A stretch of DNA of 64,000 bases from Salvelinus alpinus (taxonomy: Eukaryota; Chordata; Actinopteri; Salmoniformes; Salmonidae), in assembly GCF_045679555.1 (NCBI RefSeq), contig NC_092093.1:61644365-61708364 (forward strand), written 5' to 3'. The stretch's first letter is position 1. Every line of letters starts with the position of its first letter. Under the pieces are notes generated by a model, which did no database searches, was not told where the DNA came from, and was given only the letters and a program-made list of their open reading frames with translations. This document shows positions 46,009 through 60,179 of the stretch, piece after piece. Position numbers and translations under genes: made by a program.

Positions 46009-46101
46009 TTAACTCAGGAACCACACCTGTATGAAAGCACCTGCTTTCAATATACTTTCTATCACACATTTACTCAAGTGTTTCCTTTATTCTGGCAGTT
46101 A

Positions 46102-46928
46102 CCTGTATATCAACTGGATTATATTTGCGTGATGTTTATGTTAAGTTTGTTTTGCTACACTGAAGCTTGTCGTGGAGGCAAAACGTAAAAGTGCAAGCCT
46201 TTTCATGTAATATTTAGGCTTTTTAATGCACATCTCTTTGTAAGAAGCGTGCATATATAAAGGTTTATACAGTTTGTCCACATTTTGTTATGTTACAAAA
46301 GAGGTCTGAATACTTCCCGAATGCACTGTATATGCGTCTTAAAAAAAGAACAGAACCAGAACTGTTAAAATGTAACAGATGAAACTTTGAAAATGTGAGA
46401 CTTTGAAAATTCCACCCAAAAGTTTAAGGTCTCATACCTTTCAAAATACAACAATATGCATCATACCGGCTGTATTTTAAAAGTTAAATATCTTGAAAAC
46501 TTGATTTCTGACAGGCAAAACATTTTGGGACTATATCAACAATGGATTAATGAAAAAGATAAATAATTATTTTGGGGTGTTTTCCTTAAATGCACTCATC
46601 GCTGTTGTTATTATTTAATCACCAACAGTTTGCTCCATGTACTGTAAATCACAAGAGACATATGAAAAAGAGTTATGTATGATTTTGTCATTCAAAATCT
46701 TTAATATAGGCTGCTGGATCAGTCATATTTGCAGACATCAAATGTGCTATGAAAGCTATTTTCATATACACACACATACCAAAAGGTCCTGAAACTGCAA
46801 TTCAGAATAGTCTGTGTCCATGCTATACCCAATGTTTAATTTGTTTAACAATGACATAAAAACAACTTAGGTATAGCAGATGGTTCCCTCAGGAACAATT
46901 TGTGGTGTCAGATACATACAAACACATA
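46102..46928. other. Spacer with transposon scraps
   Basis: 46268-46332 contains 'aaaagaggtctgaatacttc' and 'gaatgcactgta', an orphan Tc1 terminus. 46485-46545 contains 'gcaaaacattttgggactat', one end of the MITE described at 49455-49655. Nothing coding. Confidence 0.55.
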
Positions 46929-48793
<1,865 letters not shown>

Positions 48794-49263
48794 TAAAAAG
48801 AATGTAAAACAAAAAAAATGCATTTCTATTAAAATACGTAGAAAACCTGGGCATGCTTGATTTGTGCTGGCCAAAAAGGTTATTAAAACTTATAACATAC
48901 TTTAACAATAACATGACATGGTAAATATCAGCCCATTGAAGAAAAGTCCTTGCTTAGGTAATGACGTTTCAGACCTAAATGCCTTCCCTCAACATAAATA
49001 TTGAAATCCGACTGTTTTTCTTTGATGATGTTTGTTTGGTGGTTTCCAGATTAGAAGACAAAGGATTCAGTCAGCCGACATATGCAGTGTGGACCATGAA
49101 TGTGGTTTCCATGAATGTGGGAACATTGCCTTTAAAAGGTGCATAGCTGCCAAAGCGTGATCGGATAGAATCCCGGACCTCATGCTCAAAGTAGAAATAA
49201 CAAATCCCACAATCTCTATGAAGTCATTGTTCCTTATCCTGACATTATGACATTCCTTTTACA

Positions 49264-52200
49264 TTATTTATCTTTCATAGGAACTTCTTCCACAAAGGAT
49301 GCCGGAAATATGCCACTCTTTCCGTTGCACTGTCCTTCAAACCAGTCTTCATTGACTGAAAAGAAAGTAATGAAAATGGGAATTTACTTTTGCTTCTGTA
49401 TTTTAAAAGGAAAGAAATCCACTCCAAAACTATGTTTCATTATTTTTTCCCACTGTTTTACAGTCCCAACAATATTTCGCATGTCAGCAGTCAAGTTTTC
49501 GAGATATCACTTGCCACATCATGATGAATCCAAATGCATCATGGGATTAAAAACGCATCATTTTGATGTGACAAGTGACACTTTGCTTCTTGAAAATACT
49601 ATATCTTCAAAACTTGACTGCTGACATGCAAAACATTTTGGGACTATATCAACAGAGAACAAATTAAACAAATACCAAAATATCGTTTTTTTTATGTGAT
49701 TTTAAGAAAACATTAGGTCGAGGCTTTTTCAAATGACAATAAGTCAATGTACGCCTCTACAGCTATTAGAGAAAATACAGTTAGTCTCTTGACACAAATT
49801 ATTGGGGCCCCACATGAGAAAGTGGGGCCCCACATGAGAAAGTAATGAAAATGGGAATGTACTATTGCTTCTGTAACCCTAATTCTGTGTCCTGTAAGAC
49901 AACAGCAGGTTTCCAGCTTTTCCAGGATATCATATAACAGAATAAAACACTGACAACTGATTTCTGCATTGTGGAAATGGTGCCCCGCATGAGAGAAATG
50001 GGTAGCTCACCTTTGGAGAGAAGTAAGATGGTATCTCCTTGATGGAACTCAAGATCCTCTGGAGTTGAAGACTCATAGGAATGAAGCGCCATCAGGTGAG
50101 TCTGGCTTTGTAGCTGCTCACTCATTCCCTGTAGTGTAGATTACATGAAAGAAGGGACATTAGTACACACATAATGACATCTGTCAGAACAAAGTTTTGT
50201 TGACTATTACATTTGTAAATTAAAAATCTACATAGCAAAAAACTATTATGACATCAAATACTGTATACAGTACATGACCACATTACCTCTTTGAGATCAC
50301 ACCACAGTGTTAAACGACCATTGTGGACACAGCTCCAAACATCTTCCATCCTTGTGTTCTCATCAATCACTTTTTTATCAGAATCTATTTGGGCATAGCT
50401 TGAGAAAAATCACAAAAACCCTGAGCTTAGTTTTGTAATAGTAATGATTGTTGAAGTAAATTGACGCTAATGTTTCAACAGTGCCATACCTCAAGGTGAT
50501 TACTGTGGCAGGGAGGCCCAGTTTGTTACTGATTTTCTCCAGAGTTGTTGTGTAGGGAAGTCCAGGCACCATGCAGATTGCTATGGTGTATGTGAAGTGC
50601 ACTTTCACTACACAAAGTGAATGGTCACTAAACTCTTCACTCTGGCAAGACTAGGGAATGAAATAAACGTACAATGATATTTAAAATGTGTAAGCGTAGA
50701 GTACTGATAAACAATTGATATTTGCTTTGAATATTGCATGCTGTGAAACATGTCTTGAATTCGATTTTCAATTATTCTCATACCTCTGTTTTTGTGTCCC
50801 CAATGCTCTGATTTTCAGTAGCAGAAGCTGCTGCAATAATACCCCCAAAAGTTACGTAATTTGTAATAGGTGATGTTGCATTGCCAATAATTAAAATGTT
50901 AACTATACAACTTCCATTCCAGTTTTACATAAAATATCTTTACCAGAATTTCTCTGAGGTCTATTCGGTGGTTCTCGTCTAGGTGGCGCTGGGATGTCAT
51001 CCTTGTCTGTCCCATCCTACAAGAAAGCAATCAACCCACGTAGGGGGAATCAATTAACATAGAAATTGAGGGGTAAACTATATTTACCAGTATTTTGGGG
51101 ATTCAACTTTTAAAGATGTCCAATTTGTTATAGCTCAGCATTGACACACGTTAGAGTCAATGCCATCTTGTCATGAGGAATAAACACTATATTGACAGTA
51201 GACATGTACCTGATCTTGCTTAGATGATAAGGTTATTTCCAAACGCTCCAGGAAATTATAAGGAACAAGCCCCCTCTAAAAATGTAAAGTTGAAATTAAT
51301 TCACTGCACACAAATCATTTTTTAAATACCGGACACTCATAATCAACCAAGTATGTTTGTGCATAATGAGTACAATAGATCCACATTTTTCATGCATGAA
51401 GCATTTCAGTGTAATGTTTGTACTCATACTCGCTCATTGAAGATGACAGAGGCCCAGTTGTCAGATCCTTTGTTCAGCACAAAGACAATGTTGCCAGGCA
51501 CCACAGCTAACTCATCACTTGTCTCAGGGACAAACTCAAAGAGGACAGTGTGAGGCTCTCCCTCCAGAGCCCTGCGGGGGGCGACAGAGATATCCTACTT
51601 TAACTCATACCCAAATAATGCTGTTGAATCGTTAGTATGCTAGTATGTGGCCAAAGCATAAATTGTAGAAAAAAACACTTAAAAAACCCCACCTCAAACT
51701 TGTATCTCAAATAGACAGTTTAAAAATGCTTGCTATTTCCTCATAGAACATGATGTCATGTTGGCACACTGGCTGAGCTGGCTAATCAGTGGTTTACTTG
51801 TGTGAATTAATATTTGTAATGACTGGTATAAGCCCACACCATTCTGTTTTTGGGGTACGGCCAAACCATTCAAAAAGAGAAACGCTTATTTATTTTTTGA
51901 TATATTGGAAGGACAATTATCTCACTTATATTGTAATTAAATATACACTGCTCAAAAAAATAAAGGGAACACTTAAACAACACAATGTAACTCCAAGTCA
52001 ATCACACTTCTGTGAAATCAAACTGTCCACTTAGGAAGCAACACTGATTGACAATAAATTTCACATGCTGTTGTGCAAATGGAATAGACAAAAGGTGGAA
52101 ATTATAGGCAATTAGCAAGACACCCCCAAAAAAGGAGTGATTCTGCAGGTGGTGACCACAGACCACTTCTCAGTTCCTGCTTTCTGGCTGATGTTTTGGT

Positions 52201-55200
52201 CACTTTTGAATGCTGGCGGTGCTTTCACTCTAGTGGTAGCATGAGACGGAGTCTACAACCCACACAAGTGGCTCAGGTAGTGCAGTTCATCCAGGATGGC
52301 ACATCAATGCGAGCTGTGGCAAAAAGGTTTGCTGTGTCTGTCAGCGTAGTGTCCAGAGCATGGAGGCGCTTACAGGAGACAGGCCAGTACATCAGGAGAC
52401 GTGGAGGAGGCCGTAGGAGGGCAACAACCCAGCAGCAGGACCGCTACCTCCGCCTTTGTGCAAGGAGGTGCACTGCCAGAGCCCTGCAAAATGACCTCCA
52501 GCAGGCCACAAATGTGCATGTGTCTGCTCAAACGGTCAGAAACAGACTCCATGAGGGTGGTATGAGGGCCCGATGTCCACAGGTGGGGGTTGTGCTTACA
52601 GCCCAGCACCGTGCAGGACGTTTGGCATTTGCCAGAGAACACCAAGATTGGCAAATTCGCCACTGGCGCCCTGTGCTCTTCACAGATGAAAGCAGGTTCA
52701 CACTGAGCACATGAGCACATGTGACAGACGTGACAGAGTCTGGAGACGCCGTGGAGAATGTTCTGCTGCCTGCAACATCCTCCAGCATGACCGGTTTGGC
52801 GGTGGGTCAGTCATGGTGTGGGGTGGCATTTCTTTGTGGGGCCGCACAGCCCTCCATGTGCTCGCCAGAGATAGCCTGACTACCATTAGGTACCGAGATG
52901 AGATCCTCAGACCTCTTGTGAGACCATATGCTGACACATGCACATTTGTGGCCTGCTGGAGGTCATTTTGCAGGGCTCTGGCAGTGCACCTCCTTGCACA
53001 AAGGCGGAGGTAGCGGTCCTGCTGCTGGGTTGTTGCCCTCCTACGGCCTCCTCCACGTCTCCTGATGTACTGGCCTGTCTCCTGGTAGCGTCTCCATGCT
53101 CTGGACACTACGCTGACAGACACAGCAAACCTTTTTGCCACAGCTCGCATTGATGTGCCATCCTGGATGAACTGCACTACCTGAGCCACTTGTGTGGGTT
53201 GTAGACTCCGTCTCATGCTACCACTAGAGTGAAAGCACCGCCAGCATTCAAAAGTGACCAAAACATCAGCCAGGAAGCATAGGAACTGAGAAGTGGTCTG
53301 TGGTCACCACCTGCAGAATCACTCCTTTTTTGGGGGTGTCTTGCTAATTGCCTATAATTTCCACCTTTTGTCTATTCCATTTGCACAACAGCATGTGAAA
53401 TGTATTGTCAATCAGTGTTGCTTCCTAAGTGGACAGTTTAATTTCATAGAAGTGTGATTGACTTGGAGTTACATTGTGTTGTTTAAGTGTTCCCTTTATT
53501 TTTTTGAGCAGTGTAGGTCATATTTCATAGAAATCTGGAAACACTGGACAATTACTTTAAGTGTCAAACCACCCCCAGTGTCCCCTACAATTAACATCGA
53601 GATCACATGAACTTTACCTCATAACTTCAGGCGCTTTTGGTCTGGTAGGAACATCTTCAACCTAATCTTACCGTCAAAAAAATGGCACATCACATTACAC
53701 TGAATATTCCTCCTCAATCAATTTCTTACTTTAATTGTTCATCGTTTTTATTTTAATTGTTGACAGTTTTTAAAGGCACTGTTAAAACATCAAATCATAT
53801 GACACTTCACCTGTGGCTGTAACGGAGCAAAGCCAGAGAACTCATCCTGGAAGACGATGGAAGAAACAACCTGAGGATAGAGAATAAAACTGGTTCAACA
53901 TGAAACAATACTTTATGACATGCCTACTTACTAATAACCTGCCAAATAACAATCCTAAAGAAAGACCCAAGGCTATTCACAACTCATTTCAATTGCTTAA
54001 ATTGCACATCTCAAACAAAGTAGGTACTAGACATGCATGTTGTATACACATTTACAAAGTCGCAACATTTTGGCTGGTTAATATGCATGTTATGTTTTGA
54101 GAGAGAGATGATAGGGATACCTTGGCCTTGCCCAGGTAGTCCTTCTTCTCCAGTTCAGCCACGTAGTTCTTGTTTGGCTTGAACAGCACTTTTGCAGGGA
54201 CCTTAACTGGCTCAAACAGCTTCTGCTTCTATAAGGATTAACAGAGGACTTAATAAATGCATAATAAATACACATTAAAACACTTCTCACACTACTGAGA
54301 TGAGCCACCTGGCCTGGTTACTCATCCACTATAGCTGCTGGAACAAACAATGTAAAAAAAAATAAAAAATAAAAAAAGTACATATCTAAGCCAGCACAGT
54401 ATGGTTGGGGTCGACATGATAGTGTGAAAAAGGCTTAAGAGAGAAGGGCCACCGACCAGGATGCACTCCAGACCTCTGTCGATGTGGCTGAGTTTGGCCT
54501 CAGTCCTGAGATTCAGAGCAGTCAGGAGGTTCTCCTTGGCTTTCTCCCACTGACCCAGCTGGGCATGGGCCAGCGCCATGTTGTGCAGTACCTGTGGGAG
54601 TGATACCACTCAGACATTTGTTGTTGTAAAATTACAGCTATACAGCACTTCCCGCCCAGGTCTCAAAGTGCTTTACATTGTAGCATCCACCTATGCACTT
54701 TTTTGCTATGTGTATACATACTGTGATGTTTGTTGGGTTAGGTTGCTGTTGATAGGTTGCTAAAATACACATAACATATTCGACATCCAATCATTGTTAC
54801 AAAGGCAAGACTTCCATCATATCTTTACCTGGACTCACCTCACAAGCATATAATTTGTATCTCAGACCAAGAGGTTTGTAGTCGATCAGCTGGTTCCCCC
54901 TCAACTCCTTGAAGGCATGTTGGAAATCAGCAAAAGACTCCTCAAACCTGCAGGCAAAGTGAGGAGGTATCCAAGTAATTCACTATCCTGCTATATGTAA
55001 AACACATATACAGCTGAATAATGTAGAATAAATAATATGCTACGTTTAATTGTACAAAACAATTATCCATTTTAAGAGACATTTCACAATTTAAATTCAC
55101 ACCAGATGATGTCATAAATGTTTCCAGATGAAGTCATCGGAAACACTTATCCTCTATAAAATCACAGAAACTCACGGTTTTCACATGTTGATGTTGTGGT

Positions 55201-55821
55201 CCTGATGATGAATATGAACAATTGTGAAATGTCCCTTTAACACACCATTCGAAAGAATGCGATTCTTTTTTAAAGCAATTATAATGCATCTAATCACCCA
55301 TCCCTAGTATGATAGATTTGTCTTGCCTTTCTTTTTTGTAGAATGTCAACCCCCTTTGAAAGAATGCAACAGCCAAGTGTTCATCCTTTCCGATACAGCT
55401 GTCCAAAGCCTGTGTGATATTTAGAAAAACTCAGTGACTTCCTTCCAATCAAATGGTACCACAAGCATTGTGTACTCAAACTAAACTTCCCCTTTTTCTG
55501 TGACTTGCATTTTTTAAGTGTAAAATAACATTTAATTACAATGTAATAGTCACTTTAACCCTGAGATGTATTGATTTCTTTGGTAAAAACAGGGAAAGAG
55601 AGAATTGTCTTTTAATTAATGATGAAATTTGGTCAAAACTGCCATACCTTTTCAGCTGCATCTAGGTTCTTATTGATCAAATGTAGGCAGCCAATGTTGA
55701 AAAATATTTTGGAGTTCTTTTCCTGGATGTCCAGAAATGTTCCAAGGGCAGCTGCGGAATCCCCGCGTTCGAAACAGGCCACTGCCTCATCCCACTGTTT
55801 GAGAGTGTTCACAAATGTCAT
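49264..55821 (-). CDS. ncf2: Neutrophil cytosol factor 2 (p67phox)
   Basis: Fifteen coding exons: 55648-55821, 55327-55409, 54839-54947, 54457-54591, 54121-54228, 53811-53870, 53618-53661, 51430-51571, 51210-51275, 50944-51016, 50784-50830, 50490-50641, 50287-50398, 50011-50128, 49264-49355; 1515 nt, 504 aa (human 526). Order: TPR repeats (about 1-155; [20 protein letters not shown]), activation segment [10 protein letters not shown] (about 214-223), central SH3 (239-297; [20 protein letters not shown]), proline-rich link (308-330), PB1 (about 350-433) and C-terminal SH3 (445-500; [29 protein letters not shown]). Family knowledge: the cytosolic NADPH oxidase subunit that binds Rac-GTP through the TPRs, p40phox through PB1 and p47phox through the last SH3, and activates gp91phox. 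Start chosen at 55821 to match the human N-terminus; an in-frame ATG at 55839 exists. The intron at 54948-55326 uses a GC donor. The gene looks intact. Confidence 0.96.
49356..49880. repeat. Local duplications around the ncf2 last intron
   Basis: 'aaagtaatgaaaatgggaat' occurs at 49364-49383 and again at 49839-49858, each followed by a similar TACTxTTGCTTCTGTA. Next to the second, 'gtggggccccacatgagaaa' is duplicated in tandem (about 49802-49841). This suggests a slippage or unequal exchange event of about 475 bp. Confidence 0.6.
49455..49655. mobile_element. MITE in the last ncf2 intron
   Basis: 'gcatgtcagcagtcaagttt' (49479-49498) pairs with 'aaacttgactgctgacatgc' (49609-49628). The pairing extends outward through 'agtcccaa' on the left and 'ttgggact' on the right, giving inverted ends of about 45 bp around a short centre. 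An orphan right end of the same family occurs at 46485-46545. Non-coding. Confidence 0.7.
51946..53513. mobile_element. Foldback Tc1-like element with 580-bp inverted arms
   Basis: Flanked by TA (51944-51945 and 53514-53515) in the 2-kb ncf2 intron. The left arm 51946-52524 and right arm 52933-53513 are inverted copies, nearly identical, around a 408-bp centre. The terminus is CACTGCTCAAAAAAATAAAG. Each arm encodes the same transposase N-terminus ([38 protein letters not shown]), at 52196-52714 on + and 52698-53261 on minus. The left frame runs on to [15 protein letters not shown] (first catalytic Asp). A further piece at 52711-52930 has [20 protein letters not shown], then the frame enters the inverted arm at RPYADT. 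The second Asp and final Glu region is missing, so no working transposase is encoded. Confidence 0.9.
54282..54436. mobile_element. Short MITE (copy 2) in ncf2 intron 4
   Basis: Ends 'cttctcacactactgag' and 'tagtgtgaaaaagg' are inverted complements; the interior shares 'ccactatagctgctggaaca' and 'gccagcacagtatggttggg' with copy 1 near 25734. An A-rich tract has expanded in the centre. Its right edge is about 20 bp from the exon starting at 54457. Confidence 0.72.
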
Positions 55822-56143
55822 GGTTCCAAATAGAGTCAATGCGCTGAGCTACAGTGATATGATGAGAGAAAAGTGAAACCACTCTTCTTAAACTGACATT
55901 TCCCCCACTGAGGTAGGAAGGAAGTGTAATGATTACACAGAATCGCAGTTCCTTTTTTTCTCCAGTCCATTTAGTGTTGTAACAGTATGCCAGGGTTGAG
56001 GGTTCAATTCCCACGATGGACCAGTATGAAAAATTACACCCAAAAAATAATAATATATATATATATTTTTTTTTTAAATCGCCCTGGATAAGATTATCTG
56101 TTAAAATATAAAATGTGAAATGTGTTGGCTGCAACAGTGCATA
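55822..56143. other. ncf2: ncf2 5' flank
   Basis: Presumed 5' UTR and promoter-proximal sequence of ncf2. A T-rich tract at 56067-56076 and TATA-rich 'atatatatatat' lie about 230 bp upstream of the start. No PU.1-type site was called with confidence. Confidence 0.3.
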
Positions 56144-56382
56144 TGTAACGGATGTGAAATGGCTAGCTAGTTAGCGGTGGTGCGCGCTAATAGCGTTTCA
56201 ATCGGTTATGTCACTCGCTTTGAGACCTTGAAGTAGTGGTTCCCCTTGCTCTGCAAGGGCCACGGCTTTTGTGGAGCGATGGGTAACGATGCTTCGTGGG
56301 TGACTGTTGTTGATGTGTGCAGAGGGTCCCTGGTTCGCGCCCGGGTCGGGGTGAGGGGACGGTCTAAAGTTAAACTGTTACA
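56144..56382 (+). repeat. TG...CA-ended short repeat, copy 2
   Basis: Starts TGTAACGGATGTGAAATGGC and ends ACTGTTACA, in opposite orientation to copy 1 at 47763-47997. Flanks CATA (left) and CATG (right) look like a decayed 4-bp target duplication. Same internal promoter-like phrases (TAGTTAGCGGTGG, GGTTCGCGCCCGG). It lies upstream of ncf2. Confidence 0.7.
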
Positions 56383-58077
56383 CATGAAATAAACATGCAT
56401 TTGCAGGGTTGCCAACTTTTGAAGAAAGCTTAGAGTGAAATTTTGCCTAAACAGTGGTCTGCATCTGTTTTAAAGCTAATTTCCAGCAATTCTATGTATT
56501 TTTACAGGCCTATGACCAGGGTGGGGGGGAAATACAGGTCAGGTGTATTTAGAATGCTTTGAACATTAAATGAACACTCAAAATTCTACAACTTTGATAC
56601 TTTTGGGGGATGACATTTAAAGTATGCTCATTTTTTTAGGTGGTTTGAGACTTTCAGACAGTAATGAAATTAGATGGGAAAACAGGCAAATGTGAGGAAT
56701 AGTGGGAAGGTCAGTGGGAATGCTCTGCACAGGAAATACTAATATTAATGGTTGATGGCAGTGGGTAACCAAATCATAGATTGTAGTCTCCTTGTCCATA
56801 TACTGCTTTCAAGGTAAGGACACAAACATTTTGTATTTTATAATTTTGGTGAACTCTTTAAAACAGGGCTGGAAGAAAATCCTGCTTGCTCTCCAGGAGG
56901 GTTGGCCACCCCTTATCTATGTTTCCTAAGTGCTAGGTGTTTGAAAATGTTCTTGTTTTAACAATACATTTCTCAATCAACAAACCTTCAAATAAAATCG
57001 AATGAATATCAATATTCAGGGGGTTTATGCCTACTACTTGAAGATCCTTGCCATCATCTTACTCTACATAGACAAGATATATGATGCGTGTTTAGGAGTC
57101 CCCCTCTACTATCTCTGCCTTTCATGTGCACTATCCTAAAATGGCCTGAAGCATTTCATATCCATCCAATGCTTATTTGTAGGACTTATTGAAGATTGTC
57201 CACGAATGGCTTGCAAAAAGACTTTGCCTCATATAATTCATTTTCAAAGACACAAGTAGACATATCAGACACTGGCAATATTGTGAAGTGGAATAATAAA
57301 TGACTGTAAGTGTGGGGAATAACAGTGGTGTTGTTGCTGTCAAGCACACTAATTAACTTTTATTTTAGCCCTTTGTTAAGAATGAGAATTGCTCAACTGA
57401 TCAGACTAAATACAGTACATTGGTAATAAAATCTCCTGAAGACAAGATTACCCTAACCAAATAATTGTTATAGTCATTGTCCTCACTCTAGAATCAAACT
57501 TAAACGTTTGGGTTCACAATCTGACCAAATTATTTTTATAGTTACAAATCAGGTCACCCTACCAATCTTCCCTGCTATAACAGACTGTATGTCTATCTGC
57601 TGCCTTTTCGATGTCACAGACTAAATGCCAATCACCAAACGAGGGGAATAAATCGATTTTAGTACCAGCTTTAAAAGGCTGCATTCTGCAATAGGCGGGG
57701 AGTAGGAGCAACCTAATTTTGTTGACAACATTGTACATAAAAGAGTATCATTGTAGTGCTGTTTTAACAGCTGTATAAACTCAGCGGATAACGTCCATTC
57801 ACCTCCATTCTAATCTTGAGGGGCGTTTCTTTAAAGCGCACATCCAATCCCCTTGATTCCTTACATAACCAATCATATCCTTCAATGTGCCGCGGTTCAC
57901 AGTCCTGTGGCAAGAGGTTCCGCGCTTGATTTAAATTGCAGTTTCCGATTTCAAAACTATTTGAAGCAAGGTTGAAAAGTTAACCCACTATACAATGGAT
58001 AAAAAATAATAAACGCAGTACTTTTCAATGCGTGAGATATAAGACGTAAGGAGTGAGCGTGAGAAGAGGTTCAAATC
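56383..58077. other. Intergenic, nothing recognised
   Basis: AT-rich spacer. A GC-richer patch near 57830-57940 with 'ccaatcccc', 'aaccaatcat' and 'gtgccgcggttcacag' could be a promoter or CpG remnant, but no exon was found next to it. Confidence 0.35.
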
Positions 58078-58590
58078 AAATTGTATTTGTCACATGGGCC
58101 AAATACAACAGGTGCGCCGAATACAACCTTACAGTGAAATGCTTACTTACAAGCCCTTAACCAACAATGCAGTTAAAAAAGTAATAGATAATAAAAACGA
58201 ATAATTAAAAAGCAGCAGTATATAACAATACCGGGGCTATATAAAAGGGGGTACCAGTATGGGTGTAGAAGCTGTTTTGAAGCCTCTTTGACCTAGACTT
58301 GGCGCATGGCAAGCGGTACCAGTTTATGACTAGGGTGGCTGGAGTCTGACAATTTTTAGGGCCTTCCACTGACACTGCCTGGAACAGAGGTTCTGGATGG
58401 CAGGAAGCTTGACCCCGGTGATGTACTGGGCAGTACGCACTACCCTCTGTAGTGCTTTGCGGTCGGAGTCTGGGCAGTTGCCATACCAGGCAGTGATGCA
58501 ACCCATCAGGATGCTCTCGATGATGCAACTGTAAAACCTTTCGAGGATCTGAAGATCCATGCCAAATCTTTTCAGTCTCCTGAGGGTAAT
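58078..58590 (-). mobile_element. LINE 3' end (same family as 34960-36050)
   Basis: Minus-strand ORF2 tail: LQILERFYSCIIESILMGCI and SDRKALQRVVRTAQYITGVK. The 3' UTR ends at the low-coordinate side in 'caaatcaaattgtatttgtc'. 5'-truncated near 58590. Confidence 0.82.
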
Positions 58591-59079
58591 AGGTTTTGTC
58601 GTGCTCTCTTCAAAACTGTCTTGGTGTGCTTGGAACTTGCGTGTGTCTCACGGCTAATGCGTGAGAATTGGCAGCTTTTAAGTTTGACGTCCATGTAAAA
58701 CTCCTTTGGGCCCTAAACAAATCTATCCTGGGTTTGGCTAATTTCTTTATTAGCAACAATTTCAGCTTCTTTTTTTTTGGGGGGGGGGGGGGTACGTAGG
58801 GTTGCCAACTTTCTCTACCAAATAAGGGACAAAAGGTGGCGTGCCATTGCACAGTGCCACGGCGGTGTGTGTATGGTGTTATGTGACTGTGTATATTCAT
58901 ATTCTTATTCAATTGGAAAGGCAAAACATTTTTATATTCCATTTAGTCTATAGCTTTACTAAAACTGTATCATTATGTAAACTTGTGAATAAATCTCTAA
59001 ATAAATTAACAAAGAAATCACAATTTTGACCTTTACAGCAAAAAATAAATACATTTCAAAAGAGGAAAAGAGGGGCATG

Positions 59080-60130
59080 AGTCACTCACCAAATGTACTT
59101 TCTCCATGGATGTTTTTTGCTGCTCTTGACTGATTCAAGCAGTCCTTTGTCATTTTGCATAGCCAGAGAGAAGCCCTTACATGACAAGTCACAGTTCACA
59201 GATATCTAGAGTTCATTTTGATCGGCTCTGTCACAGAGCCTCTGTGCTGCATCTGTTTCTTGAGTCTGACCATTTAATGGTCATCAGAGAAAATCCTCTC
59301 TACAAAGGCATTTGAGCCTGGCACACTGAGGACAAATTAGACAATCCTGAACATGTTGATCATGTTGGCTTTCCCTAGGTTTTGGGAAACTGCCACTCAC
59401 TTCTCACTGGTGGATTTTATGGTATCCTGTCTGTATTTCCTCCCGGCTAGCACAAAACTCTTCATTTGAGGGCAACCACCACCTGCTCCAGGTCAGTGAA
59501 GGAGAGCTACTCATAGAAGCCGGTCTGTTTCACCATTCCATTTTCTGGTGAGAAATCAAACCACTTGTCAATGCATGTAATGACAGTGTCATAGAACTTC
59601 AAAGTCCTGTTGCTGCTTGGACCTTTGAGCTGACAATTGTTTGTCCATCAGCTGCTTGGTCTGGTATCCAAAAAAGCTGTCCTGTTTCCACTGAAGCATC
59701 TTCATTGTGAACTTTTGGACTTCCTCGTAAACATCTGTGATGTTGAGCGTTGTTTCCTCCAGCTTTTTTACGAGTTGGTCAAAAACACACCCCACGTTGT
59801 GGAAAAAACACAAATCTTAGCAGCTTCTGTTTTATCTTCATACTCAAAAATACTCTTCAGTGCCACAGGACAGGTCTCCAAGGGACCTGAAGTATGAAGT
59901 AAGAGCTGGCCAGCTTTGCAGGAGACGATCGACAGCTGGATGAAGAGAATGTTGCAGAATTTCACGCCACTCACAGTCCCTCTCTTCGGGAAGCAGATAC
60001 TGAGACATGGCTGTAGATCCTTAAAAGAATTGTTTCAATATCCAATGACAGCTGATCGCAGGCATGCTTGCAGGCATTATGAGCACAGAGGTAAAGACAG
60101 TTTCAGGTTGAATATTTGACAGATATTCGC
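59080..60130 (-). pseudogene. Transposase-like relic (hAT-related, uncertain)
   Basis: Minus-strand pieces: 59589-59813 (LVKKLEETTLNITDVYEEVQ, MKMLQWKQDSFFGYQTKQLM) and 59768-59974 (GPLETCPVALKSIFEYEDKT). Continuing to lower coordinates, frames with FYDTVITCIDKWFDFSPENG and FTDLEQVVVALK can be read, broken by stops. The style resembles KIAA1586/ZNF862-like hAT-derived proteins abundant in fish. I did not find a zinc finger or catalytic motif, so the call is tentative. Confidence 0.5.
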
Positions 60131-60179
60131 CTGTAGTTTTCCTTACGTCCACCAAACGCAGTTAGGGACCGTCACAACA

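Larger units (their letters stand above)
44867..46101. mobile_element. DNA transposon split by a TTAA-targeting element
   Basis: The left end TAACTGACAAAATAAAGGAA and right end 'tttcctttattctggcagtta' (46081-46101) are inverted complements. Element sequence runs to 'gatgttaattgc' (about 45183) and resumes at 'ctcaggaaccacacctgt' (46013), so about 0.8 kb was inserted in it. The residual 'ttgggttgagatctggtgac' phrase (45054-45073) is shared with Tc1-type transposase genes read in reverse. Non-autonomous in its present form. Confidence 0.78.

Noticed and set aside
52196-53261. Two convergent transposase genes, or a toxin-antitoxin-like pair
   Set aside because: The two ORFs are the same sequence in the two arms of one foldback transposon; neither has a complete catalytic domain.
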